Source of the DNA: an uncultured Acetatifactor sp.
GTDB taxonomy: Bacteria > Bacillota > Clostridia > Lachnospirales > Lachnospiraceae
Length of the DNA: 64,000 nucleotides
Direction of reading: 5' to 3'
NCBI GenBank assembly: GCA_904501885.1
Contig: CAJGCP010000004.1
Span: 1 to 64,000, forward strand
Of the stretch, positions 24,505-33,782 are shown one piece after another. The position numbers and the translations under genes were made by a program. The notes below the pieces were generated by a model. That model did not search any database, had not been told where the DNA came from, and saw nothing but the letters and a program-made list of their open reading frames with translations. The number at the start of each line of letters is the position of its first letter. The first letter of the stretch is position 1.

Positions 24505-25440
24505 TTATATCCCGGGCGTATAAAAGGTCAAGGTATTACAGAAATACACGGCGCCTGCCATGGCCCCTAACCAAATAATAATCCAGCTTCCCTTAGCCAA
24601 TTCTTTTTTCTCTTCTTTGGAAAGTTCTTCTACCACCCAAGGAATCAGGAAAGAAAGGATAAAACACGCAATTCCCCAAAATATAGCAGGACTGCCAAGC
24701 AGGGACACCCACTGCAAGAAAACTCCACTGACCCTCTGCACCATCTCCCAGGGGAAATATCTGGTAGCCATAAAACTAAAAGCCAAAATACAACAAAGCC
24801 ACAACTTTCTTTCCTTTGGCAACTTTCCTTCTGCTACAAACAGTACCCATAACAAAACAACACTGCCCAGCATCAACCCAAGCCCCAGCCCCGGTCGGTC
24901 CGAAAACTTCCACATGGTCAAAAAATCTGCCAACACATACCCCTTCGTGGCAATATTTTGCATCGGAATGCCATCTCTTGCAGATAGAAGCAAGAACACA
25001 AAAACACTGAAAATCGCACCCATTGGCACAGAAAATACCTCAGCCCATTTTCTCTTGATTTTGCGAAACGACCAAACAAACCAAGGCAACAGTGCCAAGG
25101 CAACCGCCTGCTTCATGTCCACCTGTTGATAAGTCACAGACAACCGATAGGGACAGGTCATATATAAAGTCACACCCATTAGGTGCGCCACTTCATCTTC
25201 ATAAGTGGTTTTCATCAGGAAAAACATCCCCGTAAATGTGACCAATTGTATCAAAAGCACAATGCAAATATGCCAAAGCACAACGCTTCCTATCATCTTA
25301 TATAAGATAGAGTTGGTAATCTTCTGTGCCCATATCTGCACTTCCCCTGTATGCATCAAATATCCCAAGGTCAAAGGAAAACAGGACACCACCAGCACTG
25401 CCGCATACAGCCATTTGATTTTTTTAACAATCTGCTCCAT
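24505..25440 (-). CDS. Short membrane protein related to the two PTPS-related proteins upstream
   Basis: This 311-residue protein has about eight membrane helices. I infer that it is a reduced paralogue of the two large proteins encoded just upstream, because it keeps the pattern of a cytosol-facing helix followed by ATRYFPWEMVQRVSGVFLQWVSLLGSPAIF. This aligns with STRYFPWDALLQVPVLGRVLGSIQIPTRMV and LNIFPWDHLQELGQVFAALVSSLQFPTRVL in the neighbours. MGVTLYMTCPYRLSVTYQQVDMKQAVALALLPWFVW also mirrors their LYMLAPYRIYNFYNRGAIGEC region. It lacks the N-terminal Asp motif loop and the C-terminal beta domain. Its start overlaps the preceding gene by 17 bp, so it is co-translated. Function is unknown. 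Confidence 0.65.
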   Translation of the reverse strand: MEQIVKKIKWLYAAVLVVSCFPLTLGYLMHTGEVQIWAQKITNSILYKMIGSVVLWHICIVLLIQLVTFTGMFFLMKTTYEDEVAHLMGVTLYMTCPYRLSVTYQQVDMKQAVALALLPWFVWSFRKIKRKWAEVFSVPMGAIFSVFVFLLLSARDGIPMQNIATKGYVLADFLTMWKFSDRPGLGLGLMLGSVVLLWVLFVAEGKLPKERKLWLCCILAFSFMATRYFPWEMVQRVSGVFLQWVSLLGSPAIFWGIACFILSFLIPWVVEELSKEEKKELAKGSWIIIWLGAMAGAVYFCNTLTFYTPGI

Positions 25441-27664
25441 GGGTCCTCCTTTTTCGCATACACTTCACAACAACCAACCCCACAATGCCAAGCAAAGAGA
25501 CCAACTCCGCAATCCGGGACAAAACAAGCCCACCATAGGTAATTTCCAGTTTCCCACTAAACGCAGCAGGAACACAAAGGCGAAGATCTCCGTGCGCACC
25601 ATAGGTTTCCGAAATGATCGGCTGTGCTCCATAGAATACAGTTTCTGCCGGCAGCGCTTCTGCATCGCCCTCTCCTCCAGGCAATACCTTCACGCGATAT
25701 CCCGGATAAGCAATCAAAGGTAGTTCCAACCAGCCCTCTTCTCCGCCTTCGTTGGCTACCTGTATCTCTATCCTTGTGCCCTGTTTCTCATATTCGGACC
25801 AGGTCACTCCTTCCGAGGCAACCGGTTCATGATAATAATAATCAGACACTTTTGTACCCTCTAATAAATATTCCCCGTTGAATACCGCCGTGGTACCTAA
25901 ATTCTCTGCTGTGTGCAAATAGGTGGCGGGGGTATTGTAAGTGATATCGTTCACATGGAATATGGCCGTTGCCAATGCAATGATACTGAAAAACACCGTC
26001 AGCCAACGTCTATTCTTGGCCTCCTTTTCCCGCAATACAAAGATCGCTCCAAAAAACGCACATAGTACGCTGGACGCAGCTACCATTCTGGTAGGAATCT
26101 GGATAGAGCCCAAAACCCTGCCCAACACCGGCACCTGCAACAAGGCATCCCAAGGGAAATAACGGGTGCTCATAAACAAAGTAACCACGATGCCTGCTAA
26201 CAGAACCAGACAAGTAACCGTCGCATCTTCATTTTTACGGCTTTTCCACGTTGCCAAAAAGCATATCACCAGTAGCAGGCCTGCGGCACCGATTTGAATG
26301 GGCTCACAGTTAAACATGCCTGTCTGGAAACCGCCCATATAGGGCACCAATTGGAAAATGCCCGCCATTTCCGTGCCTCTAATCTGTAAATCCATTGCAG
26401 TGATGGAGGTAAAATGATATCCCCCCTGTACCATGGTGTGCAAAATAGGCACCCAGAACCAGGCATTAATCAATAAAGTAATGCCAACGCCTTGTAACAG
26501 TTGTACGATGGTCTTTTTGCGGAAGGTTTTTCTCCAGCAAATCACACACACCAACATCACACAGATTGCGGCGATGGCAGTGGAAATCAAATGACTCTGC
26601 AGCAGACAGGTAAAGCCTGCCACAAGATAATATTTATAGGAAGGATACTTCTCTTCCTGTTCCTCTTTACAAAGCAATAAATATATGCCGCAAATCACCA
26701 AAGGGAAAAAGGTCATTCCCATACATTCCCCAATGGCGCCTCTGTTGTAGAAATTGTAGATTCTATATGGCGCCAGCATATAAAGAACGGTTCCAAACAA
26801 TGCGCCATAGGAATGCTCCACACATTTTTTGAAACAAAAATAGGTAATGATTGCGGAAGATATCTGCAATCCAACCACGAATATCCGATAAGTTTCCATC
26901 ATAGAGAAGCCACAGATGCGCAGAAATGCTGCAGGTAACAGGAACAAATCCCCATAAAAAGAAGAAACCTGATAGCCATGGTCGAACATCCAATAGCTCT
27001 GCACCCGGATAGGAAACTGGTTCAATTGCATTAGGCTATGTTTCAAGCCTTCGATTCGCATCAGATGAAAAGGGGTATCCCCCTTGATGCCCATGGCATC
27101 GGATAGCAGCGGGGAAGAAGCAAGTAAAACACAACCCAACAACACCCACACCACCACCTGATCAACGGCAGAAATCTTTTTCTCCCGCACCAGTTTGTAA
27201 AAATTCAGAAACAGGTTGATACCCACAGAAACCATCAATGTAAGCACCGCCAACATAAAGAACCCCAGATTGGTCTTTATGATTTTGATGCTTCCGATTT
27301 CTGCGGCAGGAGTACCCTCCTGAATACCACCATTTAGCTGCACCTTCTCGTGAGACGCTGTCACATAAAATTCAAAACTCATTTCCTGCTGGCCCGCCCG
27401 CATATTTACAGCGTTGCTCAACAATCCTCTGAATTTGGTTTCAGATGCGGGAACAATATGGAACTCTATATTACCCCCCTCAGGAATTTGCGCCTCCACC
27501 AGAACGCGGTACACACCGGGCGTCACCGCACATTCTGCTAAAGTGCTGCTCTCCACCAAAGTCATTCCTCGGTTTTCTACCATGATTTCCTGATTGCGGA
27601 AACAACCAATACCAACAAAAAGCAAAACCAGGAGGAGTTCTATTGTAATACGTATCTTCTTCAT
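25424..27664 (-). CDS. PTPS-related (PF10131-type) polytopic membrane protein
   Basis: This 746-residue protein has a signal-anchor N-terminus, an extracytoplasmic beta-rich segment (about 30-130), 10-12 membrane helices, and a C-terminal external beta domain (from about residue 600). The motif GDTPFHLMRIEGLKHSLMQLNQFPIRVQ, with an Asp just before the PFHLMR block, then FDHGYQVSSFYGDLFLLPAAF, is diagnostic of the misnamed '6-pyruvoyl-tetrahydropterin synthase-related' family. Its architecture resembles GT-C/YfhO-type glycosyltransferases. It overlaps the upstream paralogue by ATGA and the downstream one by 17 bp. A role in modifying a surface glycan or lipid is inference. Confidence 0.75.
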   Translation of the reverse strand: MKKIRITIELLLVLLFVGIGCFRNQEIMVENRGMTLVESSTLAECAVTPGVYRVLVEAQIPEGGNIEFHIVPASETKFRGLLSNAVNMRAGQQEMSFEFYVTASHEKVQLNGGIQEGTPAAEIGSIKIIKTNLGFFMLAVLTLMVSVGINLFLNFYKLVREKKISAVDQVVVWVLLGCVLLASSPLLSDAMGIKGDTPFHLMRIEGLKHSLMQLNQFPIRVQSYWMFDHGYQVSSFYGDLFLLPAAFLRICGFSMMETYRIFVVGLQISSAIITYFCFKKCVEHSYGALFGTVLYMLAPYRIYNFYNRGAIGECMGMTFFPLVICGIYLLLCKEEQEEKYPSYKYYLVAGFTCLLQSHLISTAIAAICVMLVCVICWRKTFRKKTIVQLLQGVGITLLINAWFWVPILHTMVQGGYHFTSITAMDLQIRGTEMAGIFQLVPYMGGFQTGMFNCEPIQIGAAGLLLVICFLATWKSRKNEDATVTCLVLLAGIVVTLFMSTRYFPWDALLQVPVLGRVLGSIQIPTRMVAASSVLCAFFGAIFVLREKEAKNRRWLTVFFSIIALATAIFHVNDITYNTPATYLHTAENLGTTAVFNGEYLLEGTKVSDYYYHEPVASEGVTWSEYEKQGTRIEIQVANEGGEEGWLELPLIAYPGYRVKVLPGGEGDAEALPAETVFYGAQPIISETYGAHGDLRLCVPAAFSGKLEITYGGLVLSRIAELVSLLGIVGLVVVKCMRKRRTHGADC

Positions 27665-29943
27665 AATGCCTCCCCCTTCTGCAGCACCAGATCTTCTGCC
27701 TTTTTCTTGTTTTTGTCTTTTTTCACTTTTACAAACACCAACAGAATAAGGGTTGCCAGAGAAAGCGCTTCTGCCATTCTCCAGTAAACAGGTGATATAA
27801 AGCGCACCACAAAAGTACCCTCATACTCTGCGGGTAAAATGACTCTTATCTGATGGCGTTCATTGGATACCAAATCCAACTTTGTTCCCGCCATATCTTC
27901 ACATCGATATCCACGGTAATTTACCAAAGGGAGATCCATGTAGCTTTCCGCTTCGGAGACATTACGGCAGGAAACCTCCATCCGCAGCGCTCCCTTTTCC
28001 CAGGCTCGCACTTCCACTTCTTCCGGTGCCACCGGTTCCTCATAGGAAAACTCCATGGGATTCATACCGTCAATCAAGTATTCCCCGCCGGCCACATATC
28101 CGGCACCCATACCTTTCTCGTGATATACACGGAAGGTACCTGCACTCTGCAATACATGTTCTGACATATAACAGGTAGAAGTAAACACGCTAATCACCAC
28201 TACCAGCAAGCCGGCATAGAAAAGCTTTGTCCATCCTTTCTGCTCCAAAGTCATGAGCACCACACCACAAACCACTACTAAAAGAACAGTGGCCCAGCCT
28301 AACACTCTGGTGGGGAACTGTAAACTGCTGACCAATGCAGCAAACACCTGTCCCAGTTCCTGCAAATGGTCCCAAGGGAAGATATTCAAACTCATCAAAA
28401 GCAGGCCCGCACTGAATATGGCAGCCACTTTACCTAAACCAATTTTCTGTTTTTCGTCCTTTTCCTTGGAAAAACCATTGAGCCAAAGGATTAGGAATAT
28501 GACCAGGCCAACCAAAAGCACCAGCCCCACACCCACGGGATAGGTAAACTGTGCTCCATTGTCACCCAACGGGGTCTTGCTACCCCTCTGCCAGAAATGG
28601 AAGAACAGATGGGAGAGCGTAAGGCCTGTATTTTGTATGGTGCGCGCACCCAAGTTCTTAATATGTATATCCTGGGTCAAATAATAATCCACACAAGGAA
28701 CCAAAAACCAAAGACTCAAAAGAACAGCCACCGCCGCCCCTTTGAATAATTCCCAAAATACCTGCTTTCGAATGACCTTCTTGATAAATAGGATAAGGGT
28801 CAACACCGTCAGCAACAATGCCACTTCACAGGTAAGGATATGGGTCTGCATCAATCCCGCATAGCCAATGGCCAGCGGAAGCCACGCTGTTTTATATGTC
28901 TTTCCTTCAGGGTCTTCCCCAAATACTCTAAAATAACCGTAGACAACCAGAGGGAAGAACAACATCGCAATTCCTTCTCCCACATCGCCGGTCTGGTATA
29001 ATTTATAGATTCTGTAGGTAGACAATGTGTAAAGGGCACTACATGCAAGTCCCACCTTGTAACTGCCAAGCATCTTTTCAAAGCACCGATATGCCACTAT
29101 CGCCGTTGCCACATTTAAAATCACAAAGAAAATATGGCTGGCTGTAACAACCGTGAATCCAAGCAGTCGAAGCACCGCCGGGATCATCAAAAAGAGATTA
29201 CAGTAAAAGATGGAGCAGGCATATCCCTGTCCGTATAACCATTCCGGATCTATTCTCACAGGAAACTGGCCACTGGCCAAACCATCCTTCACACCCTCAA
29301 TTCGCATATAGTGGAACATCAGGTCAATGGAGTTTAACGCTCCGTCTGCCAATTGGAAGAAGGAAGAAAACAGCACAATCAATCCAATCCCCCAAATCAC
29401 TGTCTTCTGCTCTCTGGAGAGCTGCCGCCGCCACACATAGTGATAGGAAATCAGTAAATAAGTCAACACTCCACAAGCAAGGAACACTGTCAGGAGCATT
29501 GTCCACATATGATAGGTTTCTGTGAAGCGCACGCCCTGGATTTGCAGATTGCCGCCTCCCTTGTAGGATAAAATCACTTCCATCTGTTCTGTGGACTCAT
29601 ACAACCAGGCGATAAAATCCGTACCTGTCTTTTGACGATACAGGGTTTCACCATTATTTTTCAAGCCACCTGTAAATACCGTGTTGTCCCGCAAATAAAC
29701 ATCCGCCACATAATCCGATTCCGCCCCGTAGAACACTTCCACACGGTAGGTACCAAAACCAAGAGGAATCTGATCAAAAATAACATTTTCCCCGGCAGAA
29801 AACGGTCCGGTCAGTATTTTATCCCGGGACACCTCATATGTCTGCTTGGGCAAGAACAACTGAAGTACACAAAAAAAAGACAGCACAAGGAACAGCCCTA
29901 TCGCAAAAATCGATATCTGTTTCCTTCCTCTGTCTTTTATCAT
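27661..29943 (-). CDS. PTPS-related (PF10131-type) polytopic membrane protein
   Basis: This 760-residue paralogue of the next gene has the same layout: N-terminal helix, external beta segment, about 12 membrane helices and a C-terminal external domain closing with a final helix (ALSLATLILLVFVKVKK) and a Lys-rich tail. The family motif reads SIDLMFHYMRIEGVKDGLASGQFPVRIDPEW followed by GYACSIFYCNLFLMIPAVL. The start lies two bases after the ftsH stop, so it is probably translated from the ftsH message. Coupling a quality-control protease with envelope glycan-type enzymes is unusual; whether the link is functional cannot be told from sequence. Confidence 0.75.
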   Translation of the reverse strand: MIKDRGRKQISIFAIGLFLVLSFFCVLQLFLPKQTYEVSRDKILTGPFSAGENVIFDQIPLGFGTYRVEVFYGAESDYVADVYLRDNTVFTGGLKNNGETLYRQKTGTDFIAWLYESTEQMEVILSYKGGGNLQIQGVRFTETYHMWTMLLTVFLACGVLTYLLISYHYVWRRQLSREQKTVIWGIGLIVLFSSFFQLADGALNSIDLMFHYMRIEGVKDGLASGQFPVRIDPEWLYGQGYACSIFYCNLFLMIPAVLRLLGFTVVTASHIFFVILNVATAIVAYRCFEKMLGSYKVGLACSALYTLSTYRIYKLYQTGDVGEGIAMLFFPLVVYGYFRVFGEDPEGKTYKTAWLPLAIGYAGLMQTHILTCEVALLLTVLTLILFIKKVIRKQVFWELFKGAAVAVLLSLWFLVPCVDYYLTQDIHIKNLGARTIQNTGLTLSHLFFHFWQRGSKTPLGDNGAQFTYPVGVGLVLLVGLVIFLILWLNGFSKEKDEKQKIGLGKVAAIFSAGLLLMSLNIFPWDHLQELGQVFAALVSSLQFPTRVLGWATVLLVVVCGVVLMTLEQKGWTKLFYAGLLVVVISVFTSTCYMSEHVLQSAGTFRVYHEKGMGAGYVAGGEYLIDGMNPMEFSYEEPVAPEEVEVRAWEKGALRMEVSCRNVSEAESYMDLPLVNYRGYRCEDMAGTKLDLVSNERHQIRVILPAEYEGTFVVRFISPVYWRMAEALSLATLILLVFVKVKKDKNKKKAEDLVLQKGEAL

Positions 29944-29945
29944 AC

Positions 29946-31763
29946 TTAGTTCTCCTCCGTGAAAAGAGCCTCAAACTCTTCTCTGGAAATTTTCTCTTTC
30001 TCTAGCAACAATTCCGCACAGGCATGCAACACTTTTGCATTTTCTTCGATGATACTTTTTGCCTTTCCGTAACATTCATCGATAATCGCCTTTACCTCTT
30101 TGTCAATCTCGCTTGCAACGGTCTCGCTGTGTCCTTTGGCATGCGCCAAATCTCTTCCGATGAACACCTCGTCCTCGTTGTCATCATAACAAATCACACC
30201 GATATTCTCGGACATACCAAACTTAGTCACCATACTTCTGGCCACCTTCGTTGCCCGCTTGATGTCGCTGGATGCGCCGGTTGTAATATCGCCAAAAATC
30301 ATATCCTCCGCAATCCGTCCGCCCAAAGACACCATAATATCCTGCATCATTCTGCTCTTGGTGGCAAACATATTGTCACGCTCCGGCAGGGGCATGGTAT
30401 ATCCCGCCGCACCTACGCCGGTAGGGATGATGGATACTGTATACACAGGGCCAACATCCGGCAGTACATGGAATAAAATCGCATGTCCCGCTTCATGATA
30501 AGCCGTAATCTTCTTTTCTTTGTCGGAAATAATGCGGCTTTTCTTCTCCGCACCAATGCCCACCTTGATGAAGGACTTTTTAATATCCTCCTGGGTCAAA
30601 TAGGCTCTCTCGTCCTTCGCCGCCTGAATGGCTGCCTCGTTCATCAGGTTTTCCAAGTCCGCACCGGTAAATCCCGCTGTGGTCTGTGCCACCTGCTTTA
30701 GGTCCACATCTTCTGCCAGAGGTTTATTCTTGGCATGAATCTTCAGGATATCCTCTCTGCCGGAAACGTCCGGTGTACCCACACCAATCTTGCGGTCAAA
30801 ACGACCGGGACGAAGAATCGCCGGATCCAAAATATCTACACGGTTTGTAGCGGCCAGCACGATAATGCCTTCATTCACTCCAAAACCGTCCATTTCCACC
30901 AACAACTGATTCAGTGTTTGCTCTCTCTCGTCATGGCCGCCGCCCATACCGGTACCGCGCCGTCTTGCTACCGCATCAATTTCATCGATAAATACAATAC
31001 AGGGTGCATGCTTTTTTGCATCTTCGAAAAGGTCACGCACACGGGATGCACCCACACCCACGAACATTTCCACGAAATCCGAACCGGAAATACTAAAGAA
31101 GGGAACACCCGCTTCTCCGGCAATGGCTTTTGCCAACAAGGTTTTACCGGTGCCGGGAGGGCCCTCTAACAGAACGCCCTTGGGAATTCTTGCGCCCACC
31201 TTGGTGTACTTGCCGGGCGCTTTCAGGAAATCAACGATTTCCTCCAAATCTTCCTTCTCTTCTTTTAAACCTGCCACTTCCGCAAAGGTAATGGTCTTAT
31301 CTCCTGTAGACATTTTGGCTCTGCTCTTGCCAAAGTTCATCATCTTGCCGTTATTTCCACCACCACTTCTGGCGCTAAATATGGAAAACAGGATGACTCC
31401 TGCAATCAGCATGAAAATCATCGGCACAAAGGTAGAGAGCCACCAACTCTCTCTGGGCACATCTGTCACCAAAGGATCAAACCCATGATCCCGTACTAAT
31501 GCTTCTGCCTCTTTAATATCTGTCACGAACAATTTCTTCAAGTATCCGCCGGTCAACTCAACCATCAAATATCCGGTGGGTACCTCTTTGTTGGGATTTA
31601 CCGTTATTTCAACAATTCTCTTGGCCTCCAGATCGGCAATCAACTGCTGTCTGGTATACCTTTCATCCACTCTTCCAAAAGAGGTGGCGAAGGTCACAAA
31701 AGCCAGCAACAGTAACATAAATATAAATATGGGACTAAATCCACTCCGTCTTTGCTTCACCAA
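29946..31763 (-). CDS. ftsH: ATP-dependent zinc metalloprotease FtsH
   Basis: This 605-residue membrane protease has two N-terminal membrane helices (about 11-29 and 113-130) flanking an external domain, an AAA+ ATPase with Walker A GPPGTGKT (201-208), Walker B CIVFIDEIDAV, the second region of homology (AILRPGRFDRKI), and an M41 peptidase domain with the zinc site HEAGH near residue 425. FtsH degrades misfolded membrane proteins and regulators. It follows hpt by 13 bp, the standard tilS-hpt-ftsH order of Firmicutes, and is followed at two bases by PTPS-related membrane protein genes. It is somewhat shorter at the C-terminus than Bacillus FtsH, which is common in clostridia. Confidence 0.97.
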   Translation of the reverse strand: MVKQRRSGFSPIFIFMLLLLAFVTFATSFGRVDERYTRQQLIADLEAKRIVEITVNPNKEVPTGYLMVELTGGYLKKLFVTDIKEAEALVRDHGFDPLVTDVPRESWWLSTFVPMIFMLIAGVILFSIFSARSGGGNNGKMMNFGKSRAKMSTGDKTITFAEVAGLKEEKEDLEEIVDFLKAPGKYTKVGARIPKGVLLEGPPGTGKTLLAKAIAGEAGVPFFSISGSDFVEMFVGVGASRVRDLFEDAKKHAPCIVFIDEIDAVARRRGTGMGGGHDEREQTLNQLLVEMDGFGVNEGIIVLAATNRVDILDPAILRPGRFDRKIGVGTPDVSGREDILKIHAKNKPLAEDVDLKQVAQTTAGFTGADLENLMNEAAIQAAKDERAYLTQEDIKKSFIKVGIGAEKKSRIISDKEKKITAYHEAGHAILFHVLPDVGPVYTVSIIPTGVGAAGYTMPLPERDNMFATKSRMMQDIMVSLGGRIAEDMIFGDITTGASSDIKRATKVARSMVTKFGMSENIGVICYDDNEDEVFIGRDLAHAKGHSETVASEIDKEVKAIIDECYGKAKSIIEENAKVLHACAELLLEKEKISREEFEALFTEEN

Positions 31764-31776
31764 AAAAGCCTCCTAC

Positions 31777-32301
31777 TTAAACAAATTCTACCACGCCGAT
31801 ATAGGGAAGGTTGCGATATTTCTGATCATAATCCAAACCATAACCCACAACAAACTCGTCCGGAATCTGAAATCCGGTATAATCCACAGGCACCTGAATC
31901 ACGCGTCTGGAAGGCTTATCCAAAAGAGTACACAGACGCAGAGATTTAGGACCTCTGTCATGTAGCATTTCCAAAAGGTAACTCAAGGTTCTTCCGCTAT
32001 CCACAATGTCCTCAATCACGATCACATCTTTTCCTTGAATCGATTCATCCAAATCCTTCACAATCCTGACAACACCACTGGATTTCGTGTCGCCGCCGTA
32101 ACTGGAAACAGACATAAAATCAAAACTTACAGGAACTGTAATTCTCTTCGCCAATTCACACATAAAGAAGCTGCCGCCCTTTAAGATACAAATCAAATGT
32201 ACCTCTTTCCCTGCGTAATCCTTGCTGATTTGATCTCCCAACTCCTGAATTCTGTCATCCACTTCTTTTTCTGTCAAAAGTACCTTAATCTGCTCTGCCA
32301 T
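31777..32301 (-). CDS. hpt: Hypoxanthine phosphoribosyltransferase
   Basis: This 174-residue enzyme of purine salvage converts hypoxanthine/guanine and PRPP to IMP/GMP. The start is the ATG at 32301, preceded by GGAGG at six bases; an in-frame upstream ATG lies inside tilS and lacks a site. The PRPP-binding motif VIVIEDIVDSGRTLSYL is intact, as are LICILKGGSFFMCELAKRI and the C-terminal YRNLPYIGVVE. It lies between tilS (13-bp gap) and ftsH (13-bp gap) in one operon. Confidence 0.95.
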   Translation of the reverse strand: MAEQIKVLLTEKEVDDRIQELGDQISKDYAGKEVHLICILKGGSFFMCELAKRITVPVSFDFMSVSSYGGDTKSSGVVRIVKDLDESIQGKDVIVIEDIVDSGRTLSYLLEMLHDRGPKSLRLCTLLDKPSRRVIQVPVDYTGFQIPDEFVVGYGLDYDQKYRNLPYIGVVEFV

Positions 32302-32314
32302 TTTATCCTCCGTT

Positions 32315-33757
32315 TCACCGTGTTTCACAGTCACTATTTATTAATTTTACCTCTAATATGGTTTTTGTATTCTCAGTTACTTTAAAAAATTCACTGATTC
32401 TTTTACCTATGATCCATAAGATATGGTCGCCTTCCGCCAACACAGGCATTTTTTCCCTTTCCTGTTTCGGAATTTTTTCGTCTATCAAATATTGCTTCAG
32501 GGTTTTATGCTTCAATTCCCCTTTGGCATCCCTGATACACAAATAATCGCCCTCTCGCCGATACCTTATTTGTATAGATTGTTCTATTTTATCACAATCA
32601 AACCATTTCGTATACAGATGATTGGGAATTTCGACCCCTTCCGAGAAAAGAAATTTACGAAATTCCAATCTTCCAATCCCCGGCAATGCCAGTTCCCATT
32701 CTTTGCTGTCGCAAGATACGATTTCCATCAAGGTCGACTGCTCTTTTAAGTCATCTTCTGATACATCAAAAACGATTTCTTCATATCTTCGACTGGCCAC
32801 AATTCCGAAGGGTAACCGAATACTGCGATTTTCCTTTTTCTCAAGCAAGGTCATCATATCGTTCACATGAATCTGACTGATATCCTTGCCCGTAGGGGAA
32901 AATTCCTTCGCCACCGCAAACAAAACTCTCTTTTGAATGAGGGGCGGATATGCGGTCAGTCCGGCAATCTCCAGCCTGCCCTGTCCCCTGGCCACCTGTT
33001 GCAACACCTTACAGGTTTGCTCTGCCAGGTAATCCTCCGTCTCTTTCAACATCTGTGCACTGCGGACGATATGATCCACTGCGCCTTGGGCAACTTCCTG
33101 CTCCGCAAAAGGCAAGATATGATGCCGGATACGGTTGCGGGTATATTCATTTTCCTGATTGGTGGCATCCACCCGCCAGAAAATATTTCTTTCCTTTAAA
33201 TATGCTTCGATTTCCTCCCGCTCCAAACACAAAAGAGGGCGGATAATGGTAGTATCTCCTTCTCCCTTGCGGACAGGTGCAATGCCGGATAGGCCTCCCG
33301 TGCCGCTTCCCCGGAACAAATGAAATAATACCGTTTCAGCGTTGTCATTTTTATTGTGAGCCACCGCTATTTTGGTGGCATTATGTTCTGCTGCCGTTTG
33401 ATAAAAACTCCGATACCTGGCTTCTCTGCCGGCCACTTCCGTAGAAATCTTTTGTTCCACCGCTATTTGAGGCACATCTATCCGATGACAGGAGAAAGGA
33501 ATTCCCAGTTCCCCGCACATCTGCTCTACAAAAAGTGCATCCTCGTCTGCTTCTTTGCGAATGCCGTGGTGAATATGCACCACATGTAGATCAAAGTTTT
33601 TCTGCTTCCGATATTCCGCCAACAGAAATAAGAGGCAAACAGAGTCTGCCCCTCCGGAAACCCCGACCACCACACATTCTCCGGGGATAATCATATGTTT
33701 CTCCTCCAGGTAGGAGAAGACCTTTTTTTCTGTTTTTTCCAGAATATTCATATTCAA
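32315..33757 (-). CDS. tilS: tRNA(Ile)-lysidine synthase
   Basis: This protein of 478-480 residues modifies C34 of the CAU-anticodon tRNA-Ile to lysidine. The N-terminal PP-loop ATPase domain carries VVVGVSGGADSVCLLFLL, with VVHIHHGIRKEADEDALF and the KIAVAHNKNDNAETVLFHLFRGSGTGGLSGI block. The central and C-terminal TilS domains follow (FRVDATNQENEYTRNRIRHHILP; then YLIDEKIPKQEREKMPVL near the end). Either the TTG at 33757 (AGGA six bases upstream) or the ATG two codons later is the start; the spacing favours TTG. It is the first gene of the tilS-hpt-ftsH operon, 25 bp after spoIIE. Confidence 0.95.
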   Translation of the reverse strand: MNMNILEKTEKKVFSYLEEKHMIIPGECVVVGVSGGADSVCLLFLLAEYRKQKNFDLHVVHIHHGIRKEADEDALFVEQMCGELGIPFSCHRIDVPQIAVEQKISTEVAGREARYRSFYQTAAEHNATKIAVAHNKNDNAETVLFHLFRGSGTGGLSGIAPVRKGEGDTTIIRPLLCLEREEIEAYLKERNIFWRVDATNQENEYTRNRIRHHILPFAEQEVAQGAVDHIVRSAQMLKETEDYLAEQTCKVLQQVARGQGRLEIAGLTAYPPLIQKRVLFAVAKEFSPTGKDISQIHVNDMMTLLEKKENRSIRLPFGIVASRRYEEIVFDVSEDDLKEQSTLMEIVSCDSKEWELALPGIGRLEFRKFLFSEGVEIPNHLYTKWFDCDKIEQSIQIRYRREGDYLCIRDAKGELKHKTLKQYLIDEKIPKQEREKMPVLAEGDHILWIIGKRISEFFKVTENTKTILEVKLINSDCETR

Positions 33758-33782
33758 ATGTTATCCTATCCGAAGAAAAAAA

